Shown here piece by piece: positions 15,933 through 23,908 of a stretch of 64,000 nucleotides of DNA. The notes beneath the pieces are model-generated. The model was not told the origin of the DNA. It did no database searches and worked only from the letters and a program-made list of their open reading frames with translations. The stretch comes from Gordonia insulae. Lineage in GTDB: Bacteria; Actinomycetota; Actinomycetes; Mycobacteriales; Mycobacteriaceae. Location: positions 5,208,001 through 5,272,000 of the forward strand of contig NZ_CP033972.1 in assembly GCF_003855095.1 (NCBI RefSeq), in the 5' to 3' direction. Made by a program: the position numbers and the translations under genes. The stretch's first letter is position 1. Each line of letters starts with the position of its first letter.

Positions 15933-17189
15933 ATGCGGGTGGCGCTGCTGTCGTATCGCAGCAAACCGCATTGTGGTGGCCAGGGTGTCTACGTCCGGCA
16001 TCTGTCCCGGGAACTCGCACTCCTCGGTCACCAGGTCGAGATCTTCTCCGGCCAGCCATATCCCGAGCTCGACCAGGTCGCCATCGATGCCGGTGTGACG
16101 ATCACCAAGGTGCCGAGCATGGGGCTCTACGACGAGCCCGACCCGTTCCGGACGCCGCGTCCGGGTGAGTACCGCGACTGGATCGACGTGCTCGAGGTCG
16201 GGTCCATGTGGACGGCGAGTTTCGGCGAGCCGCTGACGTTCAGTCTGCGCGTCGCCCGTCTGCTCAAAGAGCGTCGCGACGATTTCGACATCGTGCACGA
16301 CAACCAGTGCCTCGGTTACGGTTTGCTCGACATCCAGAAGGCCGGGTTCCCGCTGATCGCGACGATCCATCATCCGATCACCCGCGATCGGACACTGGCG
16401 GTCAAGGCCGCCAAGGGATGGCGCAAGATCACCGCGTGGCGCTGGCATTCCTTCCTGCGTATGCAGGGTCGGGTGTCGCGTCGAATCCCGGAGCTCCTCA
16501 CCGTGTCCCGGAGCAGCGAGGTCGACATCCGCAAGGCGTTCGACATCCCGTCGGGTCGCATCACGACGATTCCGCTCGGCGTGAACACCGAGGTGTTCCG
16601 GCCGGGCGTGGAGCGCGTCCCCGGCCGCGTGGTCTGCGTCGCGAGTGCCGACGCCCCCCTCAAGGGGGTCTCGTACCTGCTCGAAGCGGTTGCGAAGCTG
16701 AGTGCGGAACGTCAGGTCGAACTGGTTCTGGTGTCCAAGCTCGACCCGAACGGTCCGTCCGCCAAGATGATCGACGAGCTCGCCATCGGCGACAAGGTCC
16801 GGGTGGTCTCCGGACTCGAGGACGACGAGATGGCCGAGCTGCTCGCCTCGGCCGAGGTCGCTTGTGTGCCTTCGCTGTACGAGGGTTTCTCGTTGCCCGC
16901 AGTCGAGGCGATGAGCTGTGCGACCCCGCTGGTGGCCACACGAGCGGGGGCGATCCCCGAGGTCGTCGGCACCGAACAGGAGGCGGCACTGCTGGTTCCG
17001 CCGCGCGACTCGGAGAAACTCGCGCAGTCCATCGGGAGGCTTCTCGACGACGCGGAACTGCGCGGCCGTCTCGGCGAGGGTGGGCGACGTCGGGTCGAGG
17101 AGCGATACAGCTGGGCAGCCGTGGCGGCCAAGACCGCCGCGCATTACGAGACCGTGCTTGATCGGGTGGCTCGCGCAACCGCGAGCTGA
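15933..17189 (+). CDS. Glycosyltransferase family 4 protein
   Basis: A 418-residue GT-B enzyme. The N-terminal domain carries LSYRSKPHCGGQGVYVRHLS, where the Gly-rich loop contacts the acceptor/donor. The C-terminal half has VSRSSEVDIRKAF, GVNTEVFRPG and the EGFSLPAVEAM retaining-GT motif (E-x7-E) near residue 315. The sugar and acceptor cannot be read from sequence. It starts one base after the fprB stop and is followed by a methyltransferase (27 bp) and an alpha-barrel protein; this trio looks like one transcription unit making or modifying a glycoconjugate (inference). Confidence 0.9.
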   Translation: MRVALLSYRSKPHCGGQGVYVRHLSRELALLGHQVEIFSGQPYPELDQVAIDAGVTITKVPSMGLYDEPDPFRTPRPGEYRDWIDVLEVGSMWTASFGEPLTFSLRVARLLKERRDDFDIVHDNQCLGYGLLDIQKAGFPLIATIHHPITRDRTLAVKAAKGWRKITAWRWHSFLRMQGRVSRRIPELLTVSRSSEVDIRKAFDIPSGRITTIPLGVNTEVFRPGVERVPGRVVCVASADAPLKGVSYLLEAVAKLSAERQVELVLVSKLDPNGPSAKMIDELAIGDKVRVVSGLEDDEMAELLASAEVACVPSLYEGFSLPAVEAMSCATPLVATRAGAIPEVVGTEQEAALLVPPRDSEKLAQSIGRLLDDAELRGRLGEGGRRRVEERYSWAAVAAKTAAHYETVLDRVARATAS

Positions 17190-17216
17190 CCGGATGGATC
17201 GACGAAGGGAACACGC

Positions 17217-17966
17217 GTGCTGACAGTTGATTTCGACCGCCTGGGGGTGGGTCCGCAGACCAAGGCGATCGATATCGGGGCCGGGCAGGGGCGACACTCG
17301 TTCGAGATGTTCCGTCGGGGGGCCGACGTCATCGCCTTCGACCAGTCCGAGCAGGACATGGCCGACGTCGGCGAGATGTTCGACGCGATGATGGCCGAGG
17401 GGCACGTCCCGGCCGATGCCAAGGCCCGTGCGGAGGTCGGGGATGCGTTGCGACTTCCGTACGCCGACAACAGCTTCGACGTGGTCCTCATGTCCGAGAT
17501 CCTGGAACACATCCCGGGTGACGAGGCGGCGATGGCCGAGATGGTCCGGATCCTCAAGCCGGGCGGGGTCGCCGCGGTCACCGTTCCGCGGTACTGGCCG
17601 GAGAAGGTCTGCTGGGCCCTGTCGGACGAGTATCACGAGGTCGAGGGCGGGCACGTACGCATCTACAAGGCGTCCGAACTCGCCGACAAGCTGACCCGGG
17701 CCGGCCTCGAGGTGACCGGTACCGATCACTCGCACGCCCTGCACGCCCCCTACTGGTGGCTGAAATGTGCTGTGGGCGTGGAGAACAACGACAATGTCCT
17801 GGTGAAGGGTTACCACCAGCTGCTGGTGTGGGACATGATGAGCAAGCCGTGGCTGACCCGGGTCGGGGAGCAGGCGCTCAACCCGTTCATCGGCAAGTCC
17901 GTGGCGCTCTACCTCCGTAAGCCGGCCGACGGCGTCAGCCCGGCTCCCGACACCGTGTCGGAGTGA
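17217..17966 (+). CDS. Class I SAM-dependent methyltransferase
   Basis: A 249-residue methyltransferase with motif I AIDIGAGQGRHSFEMFRRG, acidic loop VIAFDQSEQDM, and post-motif DALRLPYADNSFDVVLMSEI of the Methyltransf_11 group. It starts with GTG at 17217, after a GAAGGG ribosome site. It overlaps the next gene by 4 bp (GTGA), so the two are translationally coupled. The substrate is unknown; by context it could methylate a sugar or lipid made with the neighbouring GT4 enzyme. Confidence 0.88.
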   Translation: MLTVDFDRLGVGPQTKAIDIGAGQGRHSFEMFRRGADVIAFDQSEQDMADVGEMFDAMMAEGHVPADAKARAEVGDALRLPYADNSFDVVLMSEILEHIPGDEAAMAEMVRILKPGGVAAVTVPRYWPEKVCWALSDEYHEVEGGHVRIYKASELADKLTRAGLEVTGTDHSHALHAPYWWLKCAVGVENNDNVLVKGYHQLLVWDMMSKPWLTRVGEQALNPFIGKSVALYLRKPADGVSPAPDTVSE

Positions 17967-19000
17967 CGGTCGGTCCCGCGATCGCGGGGGTGCTGTCCGC
18001 TCAGCAGGTCGACGCGACCGGGGCCGCGATCGCCGCGATGCAAGAGGATTCCGGGGCGCTGCCATGGTTTCCGGGCGGGCAGACCGATCCGTGGGATCAC
18101 GTCGAATCCGCGATGGCGCTGTCGGTGACCGGCCGGGTCGCCGAGGCGGAGGCCGCTTACGACTGGTCTCGACGCCACCAACGTGCGGACGGCTCCTGGC
18201 CCATCCGCACACTGGTGGGGCAGGTCAAGGATGCCAACGTGGACAGCAACTTCTGCGCATACATCGCGGTCGGCGTCTGGCATCACTTTCTGGTCACCGG
18301 CGACTCCGCGTTCTTGAACCGGATGTGGCCGACGGTCTGGTCGGCGATCGATCTGGTGATGAGATTCCGGCGTCCCGACGGCGCCTTCCGCTGGGGCGGT
18401 GACCACCACACCGGCGCGATGTTCGACCAGGCCCAGATCACCGGCAATGCGAGCATCTTCCAGGCGATCGACTGCGCCATCCGCCTCGCTGACGAGATGG
18501 GTCAGCCGGAGGACGAATGGATCCGCGCGCACGGTGCCCTCGGTGACGCGCTTCGCGAGCGTCCGGAGATCTTCGAACCGCCGTCGGATCACTCGATGGA
18601 CTGGTACTACCCGATCCTCGGTGGGGCGGTCCGCGGGCGCGCCGGACAGGAACACATCGCGGAGCGCTGGGATGAATTCGTGGTGGAGGGCATGGGAATC
18701 CGTTGTGTCGACCACCGGCCGTGGGTCACCGGTGCGGAGACCTGTGAGCTCGCCCTTGCGGTGGACGCGCTCGGCGACACCGACGACGCGATCAGGCTCG
18801 TCGAATCCATTCAGCACCTGCGGGATCCGGACGGTTCGTACTGGACCGGACTGGTCTTCGAAGACGGCAAACGGTGGCCGGTGGAGAAGAGTTGCTGGAC
18901 ATCGGCGACGGTGGTCCTTGCGGCCGATGCCATCAGCCGGGCCACGGCGGGCAACGGGATCTTCCGCGACGTCCGGCAAACCCTGGCCCTGGGGCGCTGA
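17963..19000 (+). CDS. Prenyltransferase-like alpha/alpha-barrel protein
   Basis: A 345-residue protein of the kind annotated 'prenyltransferase' or six-hairpin-like in mycolata. The repeats DGSWPIRTLVGQVKDANVDS, RFRRPDGAFRWGGDHHTGAM and DPDGSYWTGLVFEDGKRWPV are QW-like (DG-x-W/F) elements of terpene cyclase/prenyltransferase barrels. Conserved acidic and His residues (DWYYPILGG, WVTGAETCELAL) hint at an enzyme. It starts with GTG, overlapping the methyltransferase stop. The reaction is unknown. Membrane segments and signal peptide are absent, so a cytosolic role is expected. Confidence 0.75.
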   Translation: MTVGPAIAGVLSAQQVDATGAAIAAMQEDSGALPWFPGGQTDPWDHVESAMALSVTGRVAEAEAAYDWSRRHQRADGSWPIRTLVGQVKDANVDSNFCAYIAVGVWHHFLVTGDSAFLNRMWPTVWSAIDLVMRFRRPDGAFRWGGDHHTGAMFDQAQITGNASIFQAIDCAIRLADEMGQPEDEWIRAHGALGDALRERPEIFEPPSDHSMDWYYPILGGAVRGRAGQEHIAERWDEFVVEGMGIRCVDHRPWVTGAETCELALAVDALGDTDDAIRLVESIQHLRDPDGSYWTGLVFEDGKRWPVEKSCWTSATVVLAADAISRATAGNGIFRDVRQTLALGR

Positions 19001-19008
19001 ATCACCTA

Positions 19009-19023
19009 GACTAGTGTCCAGTC
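19009..19023. promoter_or_regulatory. Short inverted repeat before the LLM oxidoreductase gene
   Basis: GACT-agtgtcc-AGTC lies 52 bp before the start codon, followed by a further AGTCGTCC. Small arms make it only suggestive of an operator or promoter element. Confidence 0.3.
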
Positions 19024-19074
19024 AGTCGTCCAGAGTCGGGACGGCGGGATTCGCGACGTCGCGTTGGAGGGTTC

Positions 19075-19932
19075 ATGGAGTTCGGAATCGTGCAGTTCAC
19101 CAGTGACCGAGGGCTCAAACCCCACGTGCTGGCGCCGCTCATCGAAGAGGCCGGTTTCGCGTCGTATTTCGTGCCCGAACACGGGCACATCCCGACCCGT
19201 CGCGATGCCGCCCACCCGCAGACCGGCGATTCATCGCTGCCCGACGATCGCTACATGCGGACGCTGGACCCGTGGACGTCGCTGGCTGCCGCAGCCGCGG
19301 TGACCGAACGTATCCGCTTGGCGACCGCGGTCGCGCTGCCGGTGCAGTCGGACCCGATCACCCTGGCCAAGACGCTCGCGACCGTCGACCACATCTCAGC
19401 CGGGCGGGTCACGCTCGGCGTCGGATTCGGTTGGAATCTGGACGAATTGGCCGATCACTCGGTGCCGCCGAAGCGTCGTCGGACGATGCTTCGCGAGTAC
19501 CTCGAGGCGATGCGTGCCCTGTGGACCCAGGAGGAGGCCGAGTACCACGGCGAGTTCGTCGACTTCGGTCCGAGCTGGGCGTGGCCGAAGTCGACTCAGG
19601 CGCACATCCCGGTACTGGTCGGCGCCGCCGGCAACGAGAAGAACTTCACGTGGATCGCCCGCAGTGCCGACGGGTGGATCACCACTCCCGGCGAGGAGGA
19701 CATCGAGGGTTCGGTGTCGTTGCTGAAGCGGATCTGGGCCGACGCCGGGCGCGATGGTGCGCCGGAGATCGTCGTCCTCGATTTCAAGCCGGTCGCCGAG
19801 AAGCTGGACAGCTGGCGCGAGATCGGAGTGACGCAGGTGCTCTACGGTCTGCCCGACGACAGCGTCGAACGGGCGAGCGGCTACCTCGCCAAGCTGGCCG
19901 GAAAGCTCGGTCTGGCCCCCGCGGTGGTGTGA
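19075..19932 (+). CDS. F420-dependent LLM-class oxidoreductase
   Basis: A 285-residue luciferase-like TIM barrel, TIGR03619 type. Typical signatures are AGFASYFVPEHGHIP near the N-terminus, ERIRLATAVALPVQSDPITL, and SAGRVTLGVGFGWNLDELAD, a loop found in F420-binding members. The reaction (hydride transfer to or from F420 on an unknown substrate) follows from family only. The start at 19075 (MEFGIVQF) is preceded by GGAGGG. Convergent with the TetR gene that follows. Confidence 0.87.
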   Translation: MEFGIVQFTSDRGLKPHVLAPLIEEAGFASYFVPEHGHIPTRRDAAHPQTGDSSLPDDRYMRTLDPWTSLAAAAAVTERIRLATAVALPVQSDPITLAKTLATVDHISAGRVTLGVGFGWNLDELADHSVPPKRRRTMLREYLEAMRALWTQEEAEYHGEFVDFGPSWAWPKSTQAHIPVLVGAAGNEKNFTWIARSADGWITTPGEEDIEGSVSLLKRIWADAGRDGAPEIVVLDFKPVAEKLDSWREIGVTQVLYGLPDDSVERASGYLAKLAGKLGLAPAVV

Positions 19933-19951
19933 GGTACCGCCGGCGCAACCC

Positions 19952-20581
19952 TCAGGGGGCGGTGTGGGGTACCGGCGCCGTCCGTAACCCCGGCATCACA
20001 TAGCGCTGCACGTGCCGCAGCACCGCATCGGCGTCGTCGGGATCGACCGTGTCGCCGGGTACGGTGCCCAGGCTGATCAATACGCGCGCAACCCATTCGG
20101 CGACCTCGCCGAGATCGTGCGCCGGGTGGATCTCGCCGCGCACCGCCGCGGCGTCGACAAACGGGCGCCAGAACAGCGCGAGGTCCGGGACGAGCCCGGT
20201 CACGCCCGCGCCGGCGCACGCCGCGAACTCGTCGGGTTCGGTGGTGCGTAACCGCATCAACAGCGTGCCGGGATCGTCGTAGGCTCCTCGGCCGATGCGC
20301 ACGCCCGCGGCGACCTGCCGGTCGAAACCGTCGATGGCATCGAGTTCGCCGCGCGCATCACTCCAGAAGGCCTCGTTCAGTCGCACGATGGCGGCCCCGA
20401 CGAGGGTCGATTTGTCCGGAAAGTGACGATAGAGCCACGCTCTGGACACGCCGGCGACCTCGGCGACCTCCTGCATCGTGGTTGCGCGGATCCCCTTGTC
20501 CGCGAGCAGCTTCTCGGTCGCGCCGAGCAGCCGGGCGGTGACAGTGCCGGTCGGCTGTCGATCGGTCGTTGCCTCACTCAC
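19952..20581 (-). CDS. TetR-family regulator of the flavin monooxygenase operon
   Basis: A 209-residue TetR protein starting with GTG at 20581. The HTH is at about residues 36-56 (ATTMQEVAEVAGVSRAWLYR, HFPDKSTLV). The C-terminal domain begins with LNEAFWSDARGELDAIDGFD, and its ligand is unknown. It is divergent from the FMO/hydrolase/SDR operon, and the 121-bp gap carries two copies of a GTAGACA palindrome, making it the probable local repressor. Confidence 0.87.
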   Translation of the reverse strand: MSEATTDRQPTGTVTARLLGATEKLLADKGIRATTMQEVAEVAGVSRAWLYRHFPDKSTLVGAAIVRLNEAFWSDARGELDAIDGFDRQVAAGVRIGRGAYDDPGTLLMRLRTTEPDEFAACAGAGVTGLVPDLALFWRPFVDAAAVRGEIHPAHDLGEVAEWVARVLISLGTVPGDTVDPDDADAVLRHVQRYVMPGLRTAPVPHTAP

Positions 20582-20601
20582 GTCCGAACCCTAGCAAATC
20601 C

Positions 20602-20627
20602 GTAGACAAATCCCGGATTCTGTTTAC
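20602..20627. promoter_or_regulatory. Operator-like inverted repeat (weaker copy)
   Basis: GTAGACA-12 bp-TGTTTAC: the same half-sites as the perfect palindrome at 20644-20671, with one mismatch. It lies next to the start of the leftward TetR gene, fitting autoregulation. Confidence 0.6.
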
Positions 20628-20643
20628 CTCGCCGACGGATTGC

Positions 20644-20671
20644 GGTAGACAGAATGTGCAATCTGTCTACC
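20644..20671. promoter_or_regulatory. Operator-like perfect inverted repeat
   Basis: GGTAGACAG-10 bp-CTGTCTACC: 9-bp perfect arms, 31 bp before the monooxygenase start. The centre is 43 bp from the weaker copy, about four helical turns. Confidence 0.75.
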
Positions 20672-20702
20672 GCCCGGGCTGCGGGCCAGTCGGTGAGGAA
20701 CC

Positions 20703-22100
20703 ATGAGCTCATATCTGCCGCGTACCGCGGTCATCGGGGCCGGCATCAGCGGCCTCACCTCCGGGAAGATGCTCGCCGACTACGGCGTGCCGTACACCTG
20801 CTTCGAGTCGTCGGATCGGATCGGGGGGAACTGGGCGTTCGGCAACCCGAACGGTCACAGCAGTGCCTACCGGTCGCTGCACATCGACACATCGAAGCAT
20901 CAGCTGTCGTTCCGCGACTTCCCGATGCCGCCCGACTATCCGGACTTCCCGCATCACACGCAGATCAAGACCTACCTCGATTCCTATGCGGAGGCGTTCG
21001 GGCTCCTCGACAACATCGAGTTCCGCAACGGGATCACGCATGCCCGACGGCTCGACGGTGGGGGATGGGAGCTGCAGACGGAGCGCGGCGAGCGCCGTCT
21101 GTTCGACCTCCTGGTCGTGGCGAACGGACACCACTGGGATCCGCGCTTCCCCGATTTCCCCGGACAGTTCGACGGCATCACCATGCACGCCCACCACTAC
21201 ATCGACCCGAAGACGCCGCATGACTTCTCGGGAAAGCGAATCCTGGTGGTCGGACTCGGCAACAGCGCCGCCGACATCGCCGTCGAACTGTCTTCCAAGG
21301 CTCTCGACAACACGCTCACCCTGTCGACGCGGTCGGGCGCCTGGATCGTGCCGAAGTACTTCGCCGGCAAGCCCGCCGACAAGTACTACCGCACCTCGCC
21401 GCACATTCCGTATTCGTGGCAGCGCAAGTTCGTCCAGGTGCTCCAACCACTCTCGGCGGGACGTCCCGAGGACTACGGCCTGCCCACCCCGAATCACAAG
21501 TTCTTCGAAGCGCATCCGACGCAGTCCGTCGAACTCCCGCTGCGGCTCGGATCGGGGGACGTGATCCCCAAGCCGGACATCGAGCGGTTCGACGGATCGA
21601 CCGTGCATTTCACCGACGGCACCGCTGATGACTTCGACATCATCATCTACGCAACGGGATACAACATCACCTTCCCGTTCTTCGACCCCGACTTCATCAG
21701 CGCGCCCGACAATCGCATCGACCTGTACAAGCGCATGTTCTATCCCGGCATCGACGATCTGGTCTTCGCCGGATTCGCACAGGCGACGCCCACGCTGTTC
21801 CCCTTCGTCGAATGCCAGGCGCGGCTGCTGGGCGCGTACGCGGTCGGCCGCTACCGGCTGCCGTCGGAGTCCGAGATGCACGAGACGATCGTCGCCGACC
21901 AGGAATTCTTCACCGGGCACATGCTCGATCGGCCGCGGCACACCCAGCAACTCGACCACTATCTGTACGAGCACAGGATGCGGACCGGTGAGCTCCCGGC
22001 CGGCGCGCGGCGCGCACGACAACAGGGCCCGCCGGTCTGGGCGCAGGTCGACGAGCGGACAGGCGATCTGGCCGTGGCGGTCTCGGGAACGCAGGAGTGA
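20703..22100 (+). CDS. Flavin-containing monooxygenase
   Basis: A 465-residue FAD/NADPH monooxygenase of the FMO/Baeyer-Villiger group. Visible are the FAD Rossmann motif AVIGAGISGLTSGKMLADYG, the FMO-type fingerprint FDGITMHAHHY, the NADPH Rossmann motif VVGLGNSAADIAVEL and the ATGY motif in IIYATGYNITFPFF. It would oxygenate a nucleophilic heteroatom or a ketone; the substrate is not evident. It is the first gene of a three-gene operon with an alpha/beta hydrolase and an SDR, a set often used to oxidise and then cleave ketones/esters (inference). GGTGAGG precedes the start. Confidence 0.9.
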   Translation: MSSYLPRTAVIGAGISGLTSGKMLADYGVPYTCFESSDRIGGNWAFGNPNGHSSAYRSLHIDTSKHQLSFRDFPMPPDYPDFPHHTQIKTYLDSYAEAFGLLDNIEFRNGITHARRLDGGGWELQTERGERRLFDLLVVANGHHWDPRFPDFPGQFDGITMHAHHYIDPKTPHDFSGKRILVVGLGNSAADIAVELSSKALDNTLTLSTRSGAWIVPKYFAGKPADKYYRTSPHIPYSWQRKFVQVLQPLSAGRPEDYGLPTPNHKFFEAHPTQSVELPLRLGSGDVIPKPDIERFDGSTVHFTDGTADDFDIIIYATGYNITFPFFDPDFISAPDNRIDLYKRMFYPGIDDLVFAGFAQATPTLFPFVECQARLLGAYAVGRYRLPSESEMHETIVADQEFFTGHMLDRPRHTQQLDHYLYEHRMRTGELPAGARRARQQGPPVWAQVDERTGDLAVAVSGTQE

Positions 22101-22102
22101 CG

Positions 22103-23047
22103 ATGAACAAGCAGAACGTGACCTTCGATTCGCACGGAACCGACTGTGATGCCTGGTTTTTCCCCGGCGCCGAGGGTTCGCCCTTCGACACCGCGGACGG
22201 TCGCCCGGTCGTGGTCATGGCGCATGGCTTCGCGGGTACCAAGGACTCCGGCCTCGCACCGTACGCACGGCGCTTCGCCGATGCGGGGATCGCAGTGCTG
22301 GCCTTCGACTATCGCGGTTTCGGTTTGTCCGGTGGGCAACCGCGGCAACGGATCTCGATGAAGGGTCAGGCCGACGACTACCGTGCCGCGATACGGGCGG
22401 CGCAACGGCAGCCCGGGGTCGACCCGCAGCGGGTGATCCTCTGGGGCATCTCCCAATCGGGTGGGCACGCGCTGATCGTCGCCGCGGAACGGACCGACAT
22501 CTGTGCGGTGATCACCATGGTGCCGTTGGTGAACGGGCTCGCGGCGGGCGTCCATCACTACCCGCAGGTCGGTGCCGCGGCGATGGCCCGATCCACCGTT
22601 GTCGGGATCGGCAGCGCCTTGGCCGGTCGGGCCGGTCGTCCCGCGACGATGATGCCGGTCGTCGGTCGGCCGGGCGAGCGGGCCGCACTCACCTCGCCGG
22701 GGTTCTACGACGACTACCTCGCGATTGCGGGGCCGTCATGGCGCAACGAGGTGGACGCATCGGTCGGTCTGGAACTGGGTGGCTTCCGCGCCGACAAGGA
22801 CGCCGACAAGATCTCCGCTCCCGTGTTGATGCAGATCGCCGATTTCGACCAGGGCGCGCCGCCGCAGGCAGCCGCCAAGGCGGCCTTCAAGGCGCGTGCG
22901 GAGGTACGGCATTACCCGTGTGATCACTTCGACGTCTTCGAGGGCAAGGAGTGGTTCGAACCCGCTGTCACGCACCAGCTCTCGTTTCTGACGAGGCACC
23001 TCGTCGGTGATCGCGCGGGCTCCGGATCAGCGGCGGCGGCACGATGA
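22103..23047 (+). CDS. Alpha/beta hydrolase
   Basis: A 314-residue hydrolase of the dienelactone/xylan-esterase-like set. It contains VVVMAHGFAGTKDSGLAPYA (oxyanion loop HGF), DYRGFGLSGG, and the nucleophile elbow GISQSGGHAL, where the central S replaces the usual GxSxG context as G-I-S-Q-S-G. A late HFDVFEGKEWFE supplies the likely His. AGGAG ending at 22097 supports ATG 22103 rather than the overlapping GTG 22097. It is placed between the FMO and SDR genes and overlaps the SDR gene by ATGA. Confidence 0.86.
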   Translation: MNKQNVTFDSHGTDCDAWFFPGAEGSPFDTADGRPVVVMAHGFAGTKDSGLAPYARRFADAGIAVLAFDYRGFGLSGGQPRQRISMKGQADDYRAAIRAAQRQPGVDPQRVILWGISQSGGHALIVAAERTDICAVITMVPLVNGLAAGVHHYPQVGAAAMARSTVVGIGSALAGRAGRPATMMPVVGRPGERAALTSPGFYDDYLAIAGPSWRNEVDASVGLELGGFRADKDADKISAPVLMQIADFDQGAPPQAAAKAAFKARAEVRHYPCDHFDVFEGKEWFEPAVTHQLSFLTRHLVGDRAGSGSAAAAR

Positions 23048-23799
23048 CCGCGACGGCCGTCGTGGTGGGCGGGGCGTCGGGGATCGGTCTGGCAACCGCA
23101 CATGCGCTCGCCGCCGACGGATACGACGTCGTGGTGGCCGACGTGAACGGCGACGCGGCGATCGCGGCCGCCGACGGCATCGGCGGTACGACGCGCGCCG
23201 TGACCATGGATGTGACCGACGAGGAGTCGGTCGCCGCGGGCTTCGCGTCCGTCGACAACCTGGCAGTGGTGGTCAGCTGTGCCGGACTGACGATTCCCGG
23301 TGCGATCGTCGACCTCGAACTCGAGCACTGGCAGACCACCATCGACGTGTGCCTGACCGGGTCCTTCCTGGTGCTCAAACATGCCGGCCGGCAGGTTGTG
23401 GACGGCGGGAGCATCATCGTCATCTCGTCGCTCAACGGGCGCCAGCCGGGTGCGGGCGTGGGCGCCTACTGCGCGTCGAAGGCCGGTGTCACCATGCTGG
23501 TCGAGGTGGCCGCTCTCGAGTTGGCGCCTCGCAGGATCCGGGTGAACTCGATTCAGCCGGGGCTCGTGGACACTCCGCTGACCGCCGGCACGTCGATGAT
23601 CCCGGGGCTCACCGAGGAGTACCTCGAGAACACGCCGCTCGGGCGCAGCGGCCGTCCGGAGGAGATCGCCGACGTCGCGGTGTTCCTGGCCTCCGACAAG
23701 GCCTCCTGGGTCACCGGCGCCGCGTTCGACATCAACGGCGGCGCGCACCTGCAGCGCTACCCCGACGTCCTCGGCAAGGTCCGCGCCCTGATGGCCTGA
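23044..23799 (+). CDS. Short-chain dehydrogenase/reductase
   Basis: A 251-residue classical SDR. The cofactor motif is VVVGGASGIGLATAHALAAD (GGxxxGIG, with Gly in place of the usual Thr), then NLAVVVSCAGLT (NAG-like), SSLNGR, the catalytic YCASK, and a C-terminal GAAFDINGGAHL. It is the last gene of the FMO operon. It would oxidise or reduce a secondary alcohol/ketone related to the monooxygenase substrate; specificity is not visible. Confidence 0.9.
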   Translation: MTATAVVVGGASGIGLATAHALAADGYDVVVADVNGDAAIAAADGIGGTTRAVTMDVTDEESVAAGFASVDNLAVVVSCAGLTIPGAIVDLELEHWQTTIDVCLTGSFLVLKHAGRQVVDGGSIIVISSLNGRQPGAGVGAYCASKAGVTMLVEVAALELAPRRIRVNSIQPGLVDTPLTAGTSMIPGLTEEYLENTPLGRSGRPEEIADVAVFLASDKASWVTGAAFDINGGAHLQRYPDVLGKVRALMA

Positions 23800-23908
23800 C
23801 GGTTCCTGTTGACCTGACCGGGGGAAGAATCCGGGGCTACCGAACCGGATCCGCACCCTGTGGATGGATTCGGGGCGCCGGGCGGTGTCGGCGGCATGAT
23901 GTCGGGTC

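Noticed and set aside
23801..23835. Third, degenerate copy of the 72-bp element
   Set aside because: Only a 12-15-bp match to one arm (CCGGGGGAAGAA) plus a GGTTC start; too short to call as a copy without a genome-wide consensus.
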